This document shows positions 7,726 to 17,065 of a DNA stretch of 48,294 nt, one piece after another; the stretch's first letter is position 1, and each line of letters opens with the position of its first letter. The position numbers and the translations under genes are program-made. Source of the stretch: Flavobacteriales bacterium. Its GTDB lineage: Bacteria > Bacteroidota > Bacteroidia > Flavobacteriales_G > Salibacteraceae. Below the pieces are notes generated by a model. The model saw only the letters and a list, made by a program, of their open reading frames with translations. It did no database searches and was not told the origin of the DNA. The stretch covers positions 1-48,294 of the forward strand of contig JABAYK010000122.1 in NCBI GenBank assembly GCA_018609045.1, in the 5' to 3' direction.

Positions 7726-9804
7726 ATGAAAAACCTAGCTGTTTCCCTTTGCCTGTTGGCGATGTTTTTACCTTTTGCCAAATCCCAAGAAATAGAATCA
7801 AAAAATGGATGGTATCTTCCTGCCAAAGGAAAAATTAGGGTTCTAGTAGTTTTTTTAGAAGTAGAATACGACAAAAACCCCGACAGGCAAACCTACCAAG
7901 CTTGGCCAAAAGGAAAAGTGCCCGAAGAGGCTGCTTCTATGTTTGATGCACTTGAAAGCGAAAACCCACAAGGCAAAATCACCAGGTATTTTCACGAATC
8001 TTCTTTTGGAGAATACCAAGTTTTGGGAGATTACCTTCCCGAAATTATTACCATTAAAGAAAGTAGCATAAACGGTGGAATTTCCACCAACACCTTAAGA
8101 ACTTACGTTTCTAATTACCTCACCGAACAAGGAAAAATTACCACCCAAAATAATTTAAGTTACAACGATTTCGACCTTTGGACAAACAACGAAAAGCAAG
8201 GACTTCCCAAGGTAAATGAAGCAGATGGCAACTTAGACCATGTAATGCTTATTCTCAGAAATTTTCATGGATTAGATTTAAGCAGAGGCTTTGCTAGCCA
8301 AGGCTCGTTTGGAAATATTATGGGCAAACCAACTGATACTTATTCTGTATTTGCCGGACCCGATTTTCAAATTATGCGTCATGAATTTGCCCATTTGGTT
8401 TTTGGAGCCAACAACTTTCACTGTGGTGGTGGACAACACAATGGTGGTGGCGAAAACTATTTTATTCCGATACAAGGCGGTTGGAGTACCATGGGAAATT
8501 ACAACAGCATGTTTATGACTTGTAATGCTTGGGATAGAGATCGATTAGATTGGAAGCTTCTTGGCAAAGAATTTACCATTTCAGCCTTAGATAGGTTTAC
8601 CCAACTAGAAACCAATACCGATTTTGTAGTAGATTCAAACACAACAACCAGAAAGTTAATTTTAAGAGACTTTTTAACTTCTGGAGACGCGGTTAGAATA
8701 AAACTTCCTTTTCTAAACCCAAAAGAATACCAACAATGGATTTGGATAGAAAACCACCAAACCGAAAGTTTTAACCAAAGCCCGTTCGATCAATTTATGT
8801 ATGCTGAGCAAGATTGTAAACCCAACGCAGCCTCAGGCATTTACATGTACCTGCAAGTTGACAAAAACAACAAAATTGGAAGCAAAACTTTTAAAGGTTA
8901 TGGCGATTATTTAAGGGTTATGCCTGCCAATGGTTTTTACGATGTTTTTTGGGAAGAAACTCAGCAAAAAACATATTGCGCCAATGGTTTTATGACAAAT
9001 CCATTTTACAAAAAAGCCAATTATTTTAATCCGCTTACAGGCACAAGCGATGTTGAATATTCAGTTAGCGATAAAAATAAAGATGGCAGAATTATGCGTG
9101 GCGAAACCGACATAAAATGGCTAGAAAACAGAGGCGGGGAATACGTAGGAGACTTACCACACATGGGTTTGCCAAGCCATGCATTTACAGCAGATGGCAA
9201 CAACCGCGTTAACATGGGCACCAACCCAGCCACGAGTAGCATGGTTACCATGGTAAGTTTAGATTATGATAACTTTAAAGGTGCTTTACCTAACAATCGC
9301 TCGGTAATTTTAAATGGCATTGACATTAAAATTATTGCCCAAAACGAAGATGGAAGCATTGAGTTAGAAATAAGCTTTAACAACACCAAAATAACCGAAA
9401 ACCAAAAGTGGAGTGCCGATACCATTGTGTTGAATCAAATTGTACAAGAAGGCCCATCTTTATTCATTGAAAGTGGTAAAAAAATCACTTTAGATAGAGG
9501 CCTCACTCCTACCCGCCTAACCGACCCCGAAATTTTTAAAAGCGACTCAGTTTTTACTTCACCAACCAAAATGGTGGTAAAACCAATGGTTTGGATGGAG
9601 TTAGAAGACAAAGCTAGTTTGGAGCTGAAAAATGCCTCAAGTATAGTCTTAAAGAAAGGCTCTGTTTTAAAATTGGGTAAAAAATCTGTTTTAGCTTTAG
9701 ACAAAGAAGCCAAAATTATTGTAGAACCAGGAGCTAGTATTTTAACCCATAAAAAAACTAAAATAAAAGCCAAACCTGAGCAAATTGTTGGTTGGAACTT
9801 TTAA
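7726..9804 (+). CDS. Secreted M6-like zinc metalloprotease
   Basis: I chose the ATG at 7726 because it opens a clean signal peptide (MKNLAVSLCLLAMFLPFAKS, then Q). The ATG at 7663 only adds 21 residues in front of it. The mature protein of about 670 residues carries HEFAHLVFGANNFH, with the two zinc histidines of HExxH at about residues 219 and 223 and a third histidine further on, followed by a WSTMG-type Met-turn. This matches the M6 (immune inhibitor A-like) metalloprotease layout. The last 130 residues are a short beta-rich segment (KASLELKNASSIVLKKGSVL) with no recognised T9SS sorting signal. It lies 80 bases after rseP on the same strand, possibly under its own promoter. Substrate unknown. 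Confidence 0.82.
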   Translation: MKNLAVSLCLLAMFLPFAKSQEIESKNGWYLPAKGKIRVLVVFLEVEYDKNPDRQTYQAWPKGKVPEEAASMFDALESENPQGKITRYFHESSFGEYQVLGDYLPEIITIKESSINGGISTNTLRTYVSNYLTEQGKITTQNNLSYNDFDLWTNNEKQGLPKVNEADGNLDHVMLILRNFHGLDLSRGFASQGSFGNIMGKPTDTYSVFAGPDFQIMRHEFAHLVFGANNFHCGGGQHNGGGENYFIPIQGGWSTMGNYNSMFMTCNAWDRDRLDWKLLGKEFTISALDRFTQLETNTDFVVDSNTTTRKLILRDFLTSGDAVRIKLPFLNPKEYQQWIWIENHQTESFNQSPFDQFMYAEQDCKPNAASGIYMYLQVDKNNKIGSKTFKGYGDYLRVMPANGFYDVFWEETQQKTYCANGFMTNPFYKKANYFNPLTGTSDVEYSVSDKNKDGRIMRGETDIKWLENRGGEYVGDLPHMGLPSHAFTADGNNRVNMGTNPATSSMVTMVSLDYDNFKGALPNNRSVILNGIDIKIIAQNEDGSIELEISFNNTKITENQKWSADTIVLNQIVQEGPSLFIESGKKITLDRGLTPTRLTDPEIFKSDSVFTSPTKMVVKPMVWMELEDKASLELKNASSIVLKKGSVLKLGKKSVLALDKEAKIIVEPGASILTHKKTKIKAKPEQIVGWNF

Positions 9805-9835
9805 TGACAATTTTGAATTTTAGAAGTGGGAAGCT

Positions 9836-9877
9836 TTATTGCTTTAAACTTTCGTCTTAAGACTTTTAACTCTCAAC
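9836..9877. repeat. ACTTTT-type low-complexity tract
   Basis: The short space between the convergent protease and membrane-protein genes is made of loosely repeated CTTT/ACTC units (for example actttcgtcttaagactttt). A much longer tract of the same style lies at 12188-12267. Confidence 0.4.
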
Positions 9878-11056
9878 TCAAAACTCACTTCCAGCTCCGC
9901 CACCGCCAAAGCTTCCTCCACCATATTCTGAATTTTCATCATTTACTTCAACTTGATGGCCCGATAAAGATTGAGAAACAACAAAGGCCGTTAGCTCAGA
10001 AGAGTCCCATTTATCGTGCAAAAGCTTCTCGCGGGTAAAGCCGTATTTTGGTTCTTTTAAATATCGCAATAACACTAAGGCTAAACCAATCATAATTGCT
10101 CCAGACAAAGTAATTGTAACGATGGGCGCGCCTAAACTAAAGTATATTTTAAGGGTAATGATGCTCAAAACCACAGTTAATAGTGCTACCCGAATAAACA
10201 ATATTGATTTTCTTTTTATGCCGTAAAACAAATACCCTAGAGGAATAAAACCTGTAAAAAAGTAAAACAAAAAAGCAAAAGGAATGTCACCTCCAGGTTC
10301 TATATTAACACCCATTAATTCAACACTTAACTCACGAACCACAAAGTAATTACCAGCAACGTAAACCATCAACAAACAAAATACTTTAGACAAGGTAAAG
10401 TAATCATCAAAAATAAAGCTAGGCTTTTGGCTTTGTAACTTTTTTATGCCCCAAAATAGTAAAGCATATAAAACCATAATAGCAAATGGAATTAATGCTT
10501 GGGCTAAACCTCCGAAGTTGTATAAAACTTGAAAAACTATTGCCCCTGCGAAACCAAGTGCGGCAATTAATCCTGCAGAATTCAAATACCTAATGGCTGC
10601 AAATAAGGTTATGGCTAGTCCGTAAACCAAGTATATTATTGGGTTATAATTTGGTTCACCTAGCAAGCCACCTGAAAACAAAACCAGGCCAACAACAAGG
10701 GCTGCTTCAGTAACCCCCGATTTATAATGCTTGCTTTCTTTTATTAAAACAAAATCAAGCAGTAGCAAAATTGAGAATCCAACAACAAATGCTTCAACCC
10801 TAATACCAACTTCACTATCAATTCCCATAATTAAAGCAACTGGTCCCAAAACTGTTGATAAGCCAATTAAGGATAAAATAAATAACAAAATCCGCATAAA
10901 AATAGATGGCGAATAAAGGTTAGATTTTACTTTATTTTTTATTCCATCTAACTGTACTTGAGAAATAACTTGGCTCTTGTTTAAATCTTTGGCATAAGAC
11001 AAAATCTCATGTTTCTCCAATTCTTCAAGATTATAGGCCAATAATTTTTTAATCAT
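9878..11056 (-). CDS. Polytopic membrane protein of unknown function (DUF4401/DUF2157-like)
   Basis: The ATG at 11056 (MIKKLLAYNLEELEKHEIL) is preferred over the one at 11104, because it overlaps the end of the upstream gene by only 8 bases. The product is about 392 residues: a soluble N-terminal helix region of about 60 residues, roughly ten hydrophobic segments, then a cytosolic tail ending in a glycine-rich YGGGSFGGGGAGSEF. Such GGGxFGGGGAG tails are seen on other bacterial membrane proteins, for example those with TPM-type domains. It forms a translationally coupled pair with the preceding membrane gene. No catalytic motif was seen and the function is unknown. Confidence 0.7.
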   Translation of the reverse strand: MIKKLLAYNLEELEKHEILSYAKDLNKSQVISQVQLDGIKNKVKSNLYSPSIFMRILLFILSLIGLSTVLGPVALIMGIDSEVGIRVEAFVVGFSILLLLDFVLIKESKHYKSGVTEAALVVGLVLFSGGLLGEPNYNPIIYLVYGLAITLFAAIRYLNSAGLIAALGFAGAIVFQVLYNFGGLAQALIPFAIMVLYALLFWGIKKLQSQKPSFIFDDYFTLSKVFCLLMVYVAGNYFVVRELSVELMGVNIEPGGDIPFAFLFYFFTGFIPLGYLFYGIKRKSILFIRVALLTVVLSIITLKIYFSLGAPIVTITLSGAIMIGLALVLLRYLKEPKYGFTREKLLHDKWDSSELTAFVVSQSLSGHQVEVNDENSEYGGGSFGGGGAGSEF

Positions 11057-12002
11057 TCTTAAAATGGGCTTTATTTGAAATGAAAAAACCAATAGCCGAA
11101 ACACAAGTTATTGGGAAGTAATAAATCATAAAAATCCATGCGTCGCTATTTTCTAAAAGACTCATAAAAATTAAATAAGTTAAAGCTATATATGCGGTAA
11201 GTACACTGTACAGAAAAAATAAAAATTGTTTGGATTTCCATGTATAGTAGAGCGCTCCACCTGCAATAATTGCAACAACCATTGCTACCCAAATTGGGCT
11301 TACAAAAAGGGAAGTTATGCATCCGCCATAAAATAGCAAAAGGCCATAATTTTGATAAGAAAACAAGAAATGCTCTTTAATACTTTTTTGGGAAAGGAAA
11401 TATCCAACTGCTATAAAAAACAGTCCGATAATAATTGAAATGAGATATAAATCTGTTGCTTCAAACCACTCGCTTTTTAACCAACCCACAGGAGTTATGG
11501 TTAAGCCAAAGGTGGCTACCAAAGCCGTAATTGCCATGGATAACAAAATTTTATTATCGAACCGATAAGCCATGTAAAAAAACAAGCCCGCACTTAATAG
11601 AGATGTGTAATTGAGCAATTCCTCAACCAAATCAAAATAAACTTGAATGTAGGTAAACAAGCCAACCACTAACAAGGCGACAAGTACTATAATATAGTCG
11701 AGATAAACTGAACTTTCTTTTACAATAAAATTTGAATACGGTTTTGACTTTTTTAATACAAAATAGTACCCGCCTCCAGCAAGCACCGCCATTAAAAGCA
11801 TGAGCAAAAAATGGCCAAACTCACCAATGTTTTCATAAGCCAAATAACCTAAACCCCCGGTTAAGAGTAAAATACCCAAGTACAATATTAGCCTCAGCTC
11901 ATAATAAAGAGAAACCACTTTCTCAGTTCGGATAGATTCTAAAAACCCAAACTGTTTCTCGGAAATTAAGGCTGCTTCAAAAAGTATTTTGTTGATGCTC
12001 AA
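11049..12002 (-). CDS. Polytopic DUF2157-like membrane protein
   Basis: A 317-residue protein with a short cytosolic N-terminus (about 37 residues, containing ISEKQFGFLES) and about nine or ten hydrophobic helices. DUF2157 proteins have this build: a small helical head followed by paired membrane spans. The start is a TTG at 12000-12002; no in-frame ATG lies near. Its stop overlaps the start of the next membrane gene, so the two proteins are probably made together and may form a complex. Function unknown. Confidence 0.7.
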   Translation of the reverse strand: MSINKILFEAALISEKQFGFLESIRTEKVVSLYYELRLILYLGILLLTGGLGYLAYENIGEFGHFLLMLLMAVLAGGGYYFVLKKSKPYSNFIVKESSVYLDYIIVLVALLVVGLFTYIQVYFDLVEELLNYTSLLSAGLFFYMAYRFDNKILLSMAITALVATFGLTITPVGWLKSEWFEATDLYLISIIIGLFFIAVGYFLSQKSIKEHFLFSYQNYGLLLFYGGCITSLFVSPIWVAMVVAIIAGGALYYTWKSKQFLFFLYSVLTAYIALTYLIFMSLLENSDAWIFMIYYFPITCVSAIGFFISNKAHFKND

Positions 12003-12256
12003 TTATTTTTTGTTTGGGTTTAAAGTAATCAATGAAAGTGGAAAAGTAAGTAAAGCAGGCAAATGGGATAGCTTTGGATTTTTGGTTCTTGGTTCTTGGT
12101 TTTTAGTTTTTGGTTACATCACTAAAGTCCTGCAAATGCTAAGCGAAGAGTCCCAATAGTTAGAAGAAAGACAAAAAAACTTTTTGGTTTTTAGCTTTTG
12201 ACTTTCAACTTTAGACTTTAGACTTTGGACTTTCAACTTTATACTTTTTACGTTCA
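12003..12256. repeat. Low-complexity intergenic region with TTGG(T)TCTTGG and ACTTT tracts
   Basis: The 250 bases between the DUF2157-like gene and asd hold no ORF of note. A TTGGTTCTTGGTTCTTGG-type run lies at about 12083-12113, and a run of heptamer-like CTTTAGACTTTGGACTTTC units at about 12188-12267 reaches into the 3' end of asd. The upstream gene's promoter must also lie here, but no convincing element was seen. Confidence 0.55.
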
Positions 12257-12260
12257 ACTT

Positions 12261-13259
12261 TCAACTCACCCCAACAAGCTCCTTTTCCACCAAATACTCA
12301 GCAATTTGAATAGCATTTGTAGCGGCACCTTTGCGTAAATTATCAGCTACAATCCACATATTTAAAGTATTGGGCATGGTATTGTCAATTCTTAATCTTC
12401 CAACAAAAACTTCATCTTTATTGTGGGCATGCAGTGGCATTGGGTAAATGTTCATGGTAGGGTTATCTTGTAAAACAACCCCAGGAGTTTCCTTTAAAAT
12501 TTTACGCACATCAGATAATAAAAACTCTTTATGAAAGGTAACATTTACACTTTCTGAATGGCCTCCCATAACCGGAACACGAACCGCTGTAGCTGCTACC
12601 CCAATTTCATTATCACCCAATATTTTTTGGGTTTCTTTCACCAGTTTCATTTCTTCTTTGGTGTAATCATTGTCCATAAAAACATCGCAATGTGGCAAGC
12701 AGTTTTGGTCGATTTTGTAAGGATAAACCATTTCGCCTGTTTTGCCTTCGCGTTCGTTTTGCATTTGCTCAACCGCCTTTTTACCTGTTCCTGTAATAGA
12801 TTGGTAAGTAGAAACAACAATTCGCTTTAACCAAAACTCTTTATGCAATGGAGCCAATGCCATCACCATTTGGATGGTAGAGCAATTTGGGTTGGCAATA
12901 ATTTTATCGGTTTTGGTTAACTCGTTGGCATTTATTTCTGGTACTATTAATTTATGGTCGGGGCTCATTCGCCAAGCTGATGAATTATCAATTACCGTGC
13001 AGCCAACTTCAGCAAATTTTGGTGCCCATTCGGTTGATGTTCCACCACCGGCAGAAAACAAAGCAATGTGTGGCTTTCTAGCAGCGGCATCTTCCATGCT
13101 TACCACTTTTACAGGCAAACCTTGAAATTCAATTTCAGAACCTACTGACTTTTCAGAGGCAACAGGAATTAGCTCGGTTACAGGAAAATTTCTTTCCATC
13201 AACAATTTTATCATTACTCTCCCTACCATCCCGGTAGCACCAACCACGGCAACTTTCAT
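12261..13259 (-). CDS. asd: Aspartate-semialdehyde dehydrogenase
   Basis: Asd reduces aspartyl phosphate to aspartate semialdehyde with NADPH, the branch-point step to lysine, diaminopimelate, methionine and threonine. GATGMVG at residues 7-13 binds the cofactor phosphate, SAGGGTS and NSSAWRM follow, and NPNCSTIQ carries the catalytic cysteine at about residue 126. A conserved HSESVNVTF block lies near residue 238. The length (332 aa) is normal. The ATG at 13259 is preferred to the TTG directly before it. Its 3' end runs into a low-complexity CTTTCAAC tract. Confidence 0.96.
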   Translation of the reverse strand: MKVAVVGATGMVGRVMIKLLMERNFPVTELIPVASEKSVGSEIEFQGLPVKVVSMEDAAARKPHIALFSAGGGTSTEWAPKFAEVGCTVIDNSSAWRMSPDHKLIVPEINANELTKTDKIIANPNCSTIQMVMALAPLHKEFWLKRIVVSTYQSITGTGKKAVEQMQNEREGKTGEMVYPYKIDQNCLPHCDVFMDNDYTKEEMKLVKETQKILGDNEIGVAATAVRVPVMGGHSESVNVTFHKEFLLSDVRKILKETPGVVLQDNPTMNIYPMPLHAHNKDEVFVGRLRIDNTMPNTLNMWIVADNLRKGAATNAIQIAEYLVEKELVGVS

Positions 13260-13316
13260 CAATAATTTAATTTTATGTTAACAGCAGGCAAAAGTAGGAT
13301 TAATTACATTTGGCTT

Positions 13317-16300
13317 ATGCGGAAATGGTGGCTTACTTTATGTGTTTTGTATGTGATTTTAACAAATGCCAATGCCCAATTTACAGATGATTTCTCAGAT
13401 TTGAATTTCTCTCAAAACCCAACTTGGTTGGGGCAAGACACCAACTTTGTAATTGACACAGCCAACCAGCAATTGAGGTTATTGGCTCCTGCAGTTACTG
13501 GCTCCTCATATTTAGCAACCAGTTCCAAAGCCATTCAAAATGCCGTTTGGGAGTTTAAACTGAAGTTAGATTTTAATCCGTCGGGCTCTAATTTAGCACG
13601 GGTTTACTTGGTTTCTGATGTGCCCGATTTTTCAGGCAATGGCTATTTTGTTATGATAGGCAATACACCTGATGAAGTTAGTTTATATCGCCAAAGTGGA
13701 ACAACAATTTCAAAAATAATTGACGGAATTGATGGTCGAGTAAACCTTACCGCACCAGAGCTTTTTGTGCGTGTTACCCGCGATAGCTTGAGCAATTGGG
13801 AGCTATTTTCAGACACCTCATTAACAAATAATTACACTTCAGAAGGATCTGTGATTGATTCAACTTATACCAAAAGCTCATTTTTTGGCTTGCGTTGTAT
13901 TTACACTTCCACCCGAAGCGATAAATTCTTTTTTGATGATTTTATTGTAACAGGAACTGCCATTTTAGACACCAAACCTCCTGTTTTCGATTCGTTGAAA
14001 GTAGTTTCTCAAAATAGTCTGCAACTCTTTTTTAGCGAATATTTGGATTCAGCTGTTGCTTCCAATTCTAACAATTATTCGGTTTCTATTAGTATTGGAA
14101 ATCCCTCAATCATCAGTTTAAACAACCAAAATAGGCGTATAGATTTATCATTTTTAAATTCATTTCCTGCCAACCAAGCTGTTTCAATTGCCATTAACAA
14201 CTTAACCGATACAAGCGGAAATGTGATGCAATCTGTAAACGAGCCTTTTACCTATTTTCAATTCGATACCCCAAACTTTAGGGATGTAGTAATTAACGAA
14301 TTTATGGCAGACCCTTCACCTCCAAATAACTTGCCCGAAAAGGAATTTATTGAATTGTGGAATTACTCCAATAAAACTTTCGATTTAACAGGCTGGCAAA
14401 TTGGCGATAACAGCAACCTCAGAACTTTGCCAAATGCTATTTTAAACCCTTTTCAGTTTTTAATTATTTGTAACCAAAACGATACCTTAGATTTTATGCC
14501 TTTCGGCGATGTAATCGGCGTTTCAAGCCTACCTAGTTTAAACAACACCTCCGACCAAATAAGGCTAAAAACAGCTTCAAATTTTGTAGTTGATTCAATT
14601 GCTTACGATGACACTTGGTATGCCAATGACGCAAAAAACGATGGCGGATTTACCCTAGAGTTAATTTCTCCCAAAGACCCTTGCAAAACAGATGGACAAA
14701 ACTATGTTGCAAGCTCATCGCCAAACGGTGGAACACCTGGAACCATTAACGCTGCTTTTGATACAATTCCGAATCAAAACGGACCAAAAATTATTTCCTT
14801 TTCAGTTGGAGGGCAGGATACTTTAACTATTAATTTCAACACAACATTAGATAGCTTATCTGTTTTCAATGCGGTATTTAATGCTGGTGGTGTAACTTTT
14901 TCAGTGTTGAGTTTAAATCATCCACAAAACAACCAAGTAATTTTATTTTCTACTCCTCAAATTCAAAAAGGACTAATTTACACTTTACCTATTTCGGGTC
15001 TTCAAGATTGTTATGGGATTACAATGAAAGACACTTCAATTGAATTTGGAATTGGCAAAAACCCAGAGGCATTTGAAGTCGTGATTAACGAAATTTATTC
15101 AATTCCTGATGCCACAATTTCTCCTAGCCTACCTGAAATTGAGTTTGTAGAAATTTACAACACTACCAATCAGTTAATGAGTTTAAATGGACTTAAATTT
15201 TCTGATGCATCTACAATTGAAATTTTGCCCGATGCTGTTTTACAAGCCAAAGAATACGCCATTTTGGTGAAAAACAGCGACTCACCCGATTTTTTAAAAT
15301 ATGGAAAAGTCGTACCTCTCAACAACTTTCCATCTTTAAATAACACAGGAGATATTTTATCACTCAGAAATGCCGATGGGAAACTAATTCACCAAATTAG
15401 TTATTTAGACGATTGGTTTGAAGATGAAACCAAATCCAACGGCGGATTTACCCTCGAACAAAAAGACCCCAAAAACCCATGTGGTGGCTCAGCAAACTGG
15501 GGAGCTTCAATTGATGTATCTGGAGGAACTCCTGGAAGGGAAAACAGCATTAACCAAATTGTGAACGATGAAACTTCACCTCAAATAACTTCAGTAAACG
15601 CTATCAGAAGCAATACCCTTTGGGTAGAATTTAATGAGACTTTAGATAGCGCTTTGAGTGTTTTGGCCTTTATAGAAATTTCGCCCAACATTTTAGTTGA
15701 TTCAGTAAGTTTCAAAAATCAAAACACTCTGGTGATAAAACTTGGTGAAAACTTAGAACCAAAAACAGTTTACACGCTAACTTTAAATGATGTTTACGAT
15801 TGTGCAGGAAACACTTCTGAAGAAATTTCAGTTCAATTTGGTTTGCCCGAAATTGCTCAGAAAAACGATATTATCATTAACGAAGTACTTTTTAACCCAA
15901 GGCGCTCAACGGGCACTGATTTTGTAGAAATTCGAAACAATTCAGCCAAATACATCAATTTACAAAATTGGAAATTGGCCAATTGGGATAGTGAGAATGA
16001 TACCATTGGCTCGGTTTACACTATTTCTGAAGAACCGTTAACTATTTTCCCAAACAGCTATTTGGCAATTTCAAAAAGCAATATTGAACTTAAAGAAGAA
16101 TACACATTTGCCAACCAAGGAAATTTGTGCGAGGTTGAAACTTTGCCTAGTTACTCAAACGACCAAGGCTCAGTATTAATTCTATCTGATTTAGACTCAA
16201 TTTTCGATAGGTTTGATTATTTAGAAGATTATCATTTGCCTTTTATTGATGATAATAATGGTGTTTCTTTGGAGCGAATTTCTTCAACCCGACCAACCAA

Positions 16301-16709
16301 CGAACCTACAAATTGGACATCGGCCGCTGAGCCAGATAATTTTGCGAGCCCAGGATATGAAAATGCTGCTTCTGAAAGCGACAATATTCCTGAAGATGTT
16401 TTGAAGGTTTTTCCTGAAATTTTCTCGCCCGACTTTGATGGATACAACGATGTTTTGAACATTACTTACAATCTTCCATCCAACGGCTATGCAGGTTCGG
16501 TAAAAATTTACAGCCCCAAAGGCATTGAAATTTATGAATTGGTTACCAATTACTCATTCGGCAAAAATGGGGTTTTAAGTTGGGATGGTAGAAACACCTA
16601 TGGCGTAAAAGCTGAAATAGGAATTTACCTTTTGGTGATGGAAGCTTATTCAACATCAGGTGAAACCAATGTTTACAAAACCACATGTACTTTAGGTGGC
16701 AAACTGTAG
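13317..16709 (+). CDS. Large secreted lamin-tail-domain protein
   Basis: The ATG at 13317 opens the signal peptide MRKWWLTLCVLYVILTNANA, so the mature start is QFTDDF; the upstream ATG at 13275 adds only 14 residues. The 1130-residue product begins with a jelly-roll-like region. It then alternates SbsA-type Ig-like segments (PPVFDSLKVVSQNSLQLFFSE) with three lamin-tail domains, recognisable by VVINEFMADPSPP, VVINEIYSIPD and IIINEVLFNPRR and by repeated NDGGFTLELI/NGGFTLEQK ends. The C-terminus (IFSPDFDGYNDVLNITYNLP ... WDGRNTYG ... GIYLLVMEAYS) is a FlgD/gliding-type domain and is probably a T9SS export signal. Likely cell-surface or released; the ligand is unknown. Confidence 0.82.
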   Translation: MRKWWLTLCVLYVILTNANAQFTDDFSDLNFSQNPTWLGQDTNFVIDTANQQLRLLAPAVTGSSYLATSSKAIQNAVWEFKLKLDFNPSGSNLARVYLVSDVPDFSGNGYFVMIGNTPDEVSLYRQSGTTISKIIDGIDGRVNLTAPELFVRVTRDSLSNWELFSDTSLTNNYTSEGSVIDSTYTKSSFFGLRCIYTSTRSDKFFFDDFIVTGTAILDTKPPVFDSLKVVSQNSLQLFFSEYLDSAVASNSNNYSVSISIGNPSIISLNNQNRRIDLSFLNSFPANQAVSIAINNLTDTSGNVMQSVNEPFTYFQFDTPNFRDVVINEFMADPSPPNNLPEKEFIELWNYSNKTFDLTGWQIGDNSNLRTLPNAILNPFQFLIICNQNDTLDFMPFGDVIGVSSLPSLNNTSDQIRLKTASNFVVDSIAYDDTWYANDAKNDGGFTLELISPKDPCKTDGQNYVASSSPNGGTPGTINAAFDTIPNQNGPKIISFSVGGQDTLTINFNTTLDSLSVFNAVFNAGGVTFSVLSLNHPQNNQVILFSTPQIQKGLIYTLPISGLQDCYGITMKDTSIEFGIGKNPEAFEVVINEIYSIPDATISPSLPEIEFVEIYNTTNQLMSLNGLKFSDASTIEILPDAVLQAKEYAILVKNSDSPDFLKYGKVVPLNNFPSLNNTGDILSLRNADGKLIHQISYLDDWFEDETKSNGGFTLEQKDPKNPCGGSANWGASIDVSGGTPGRENSINQIVNDETSPQITSVNAIRSNTLWVEFNETLDSALSVLAFIEISPNILVDSVSFKNQNTLVIKLGENLEPKTVYTLTLNDVYDCAGNTSEEISVQFGLPEIAQKNDIIINEVLFNPRRSTGTDFVEIRNNSAKYINLQNWKLANWDSENDTIGSVYTISEEPLTIFPNSYLAISKSNIELKEEYTFANQGNLCEVETLPSYSNDQGSVLILSDLDSIFDRFDYLEDYHLPFIDDNNGVSLERISSTRPTNEPTNWTSAAEPDNFASPGYENAASESDNIPEDVLKVFPEIFSPDFDGYNDVLNITYNLPSNGYAGSVKIYSPKGIEIYELVTNYSFGKNGVLSWDGRNTYGVKAEIGIYLLVMEAYSTSGETNVYKTTCTLGGKL

Positions 16710-16787
16710 TTATTAACAATTGTTTCGTTGATTAACAAAACCCTTGCTACAAATTTGATTTTCATTTAATTACATCCTTTGCAATTG

Positions 16788-16958
16788 ATGAAAAAAGGTC
16801 TTCCTTCTTTAAAAATAACCTTGATAGTTTTAGGCTTACTCATATTTTCAATTGCCTTTGGTTCATCGTTAATTCCCGAAAAAGAGATAGAATTCGAACC
16901 TAAAATTATTACCTCCAAAAACCTTGAAGTAAATGTTATTACTGACTTAGCTTACTGA
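16788..16958 (+). CDS. Candidate 56-residue membrane or secreted peptide
   Basis: An ATG at 16788 starts MKKGLPSLKITLIVLGLLIF and the frame closes with TGA after 56 codons. Residues 10-27 are a strong hydrophobic segment. The remaining 28 residues are acidic and polar (IPEKEIEFEPKIITSKNLEV). The gene sits alone in the 356-base gap between the two giant secreted protein genes, on the same strand. It resembles no family known to me. The clean signal-anchor pattern favours a real gene, but this is not proof. Confidence 0.4.
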   Translation: MKKGLPSLKITLIVLGLLIFSIAFGSSLIPEKEIEFEPKIITSKNLEVNVITDLAY

Positions 16959-17017
16959 ATTAGTTTTTAATGTTTTACAAGTAAAATTCACATTACATTT
17001 AATTAATTTAAATCTCT

Positions 17018-17025
17018 TAAGTTTG
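17018..17025 (+). promoter_or_regulatory. Candidate -7 promoter element for the giant T9SS gene
   Basis: TAAGTTTG matches TAnnTTTG and lies about 40 bases before the start codon, a normal leader length in Bacteroidota. The -33 region is AT-rich with no clear TTG. Confidence 0.4.
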
Positions 17026-17065
17026 TTATTGTCAAAATCACACTTATCCAATAAAACGTGCTATT

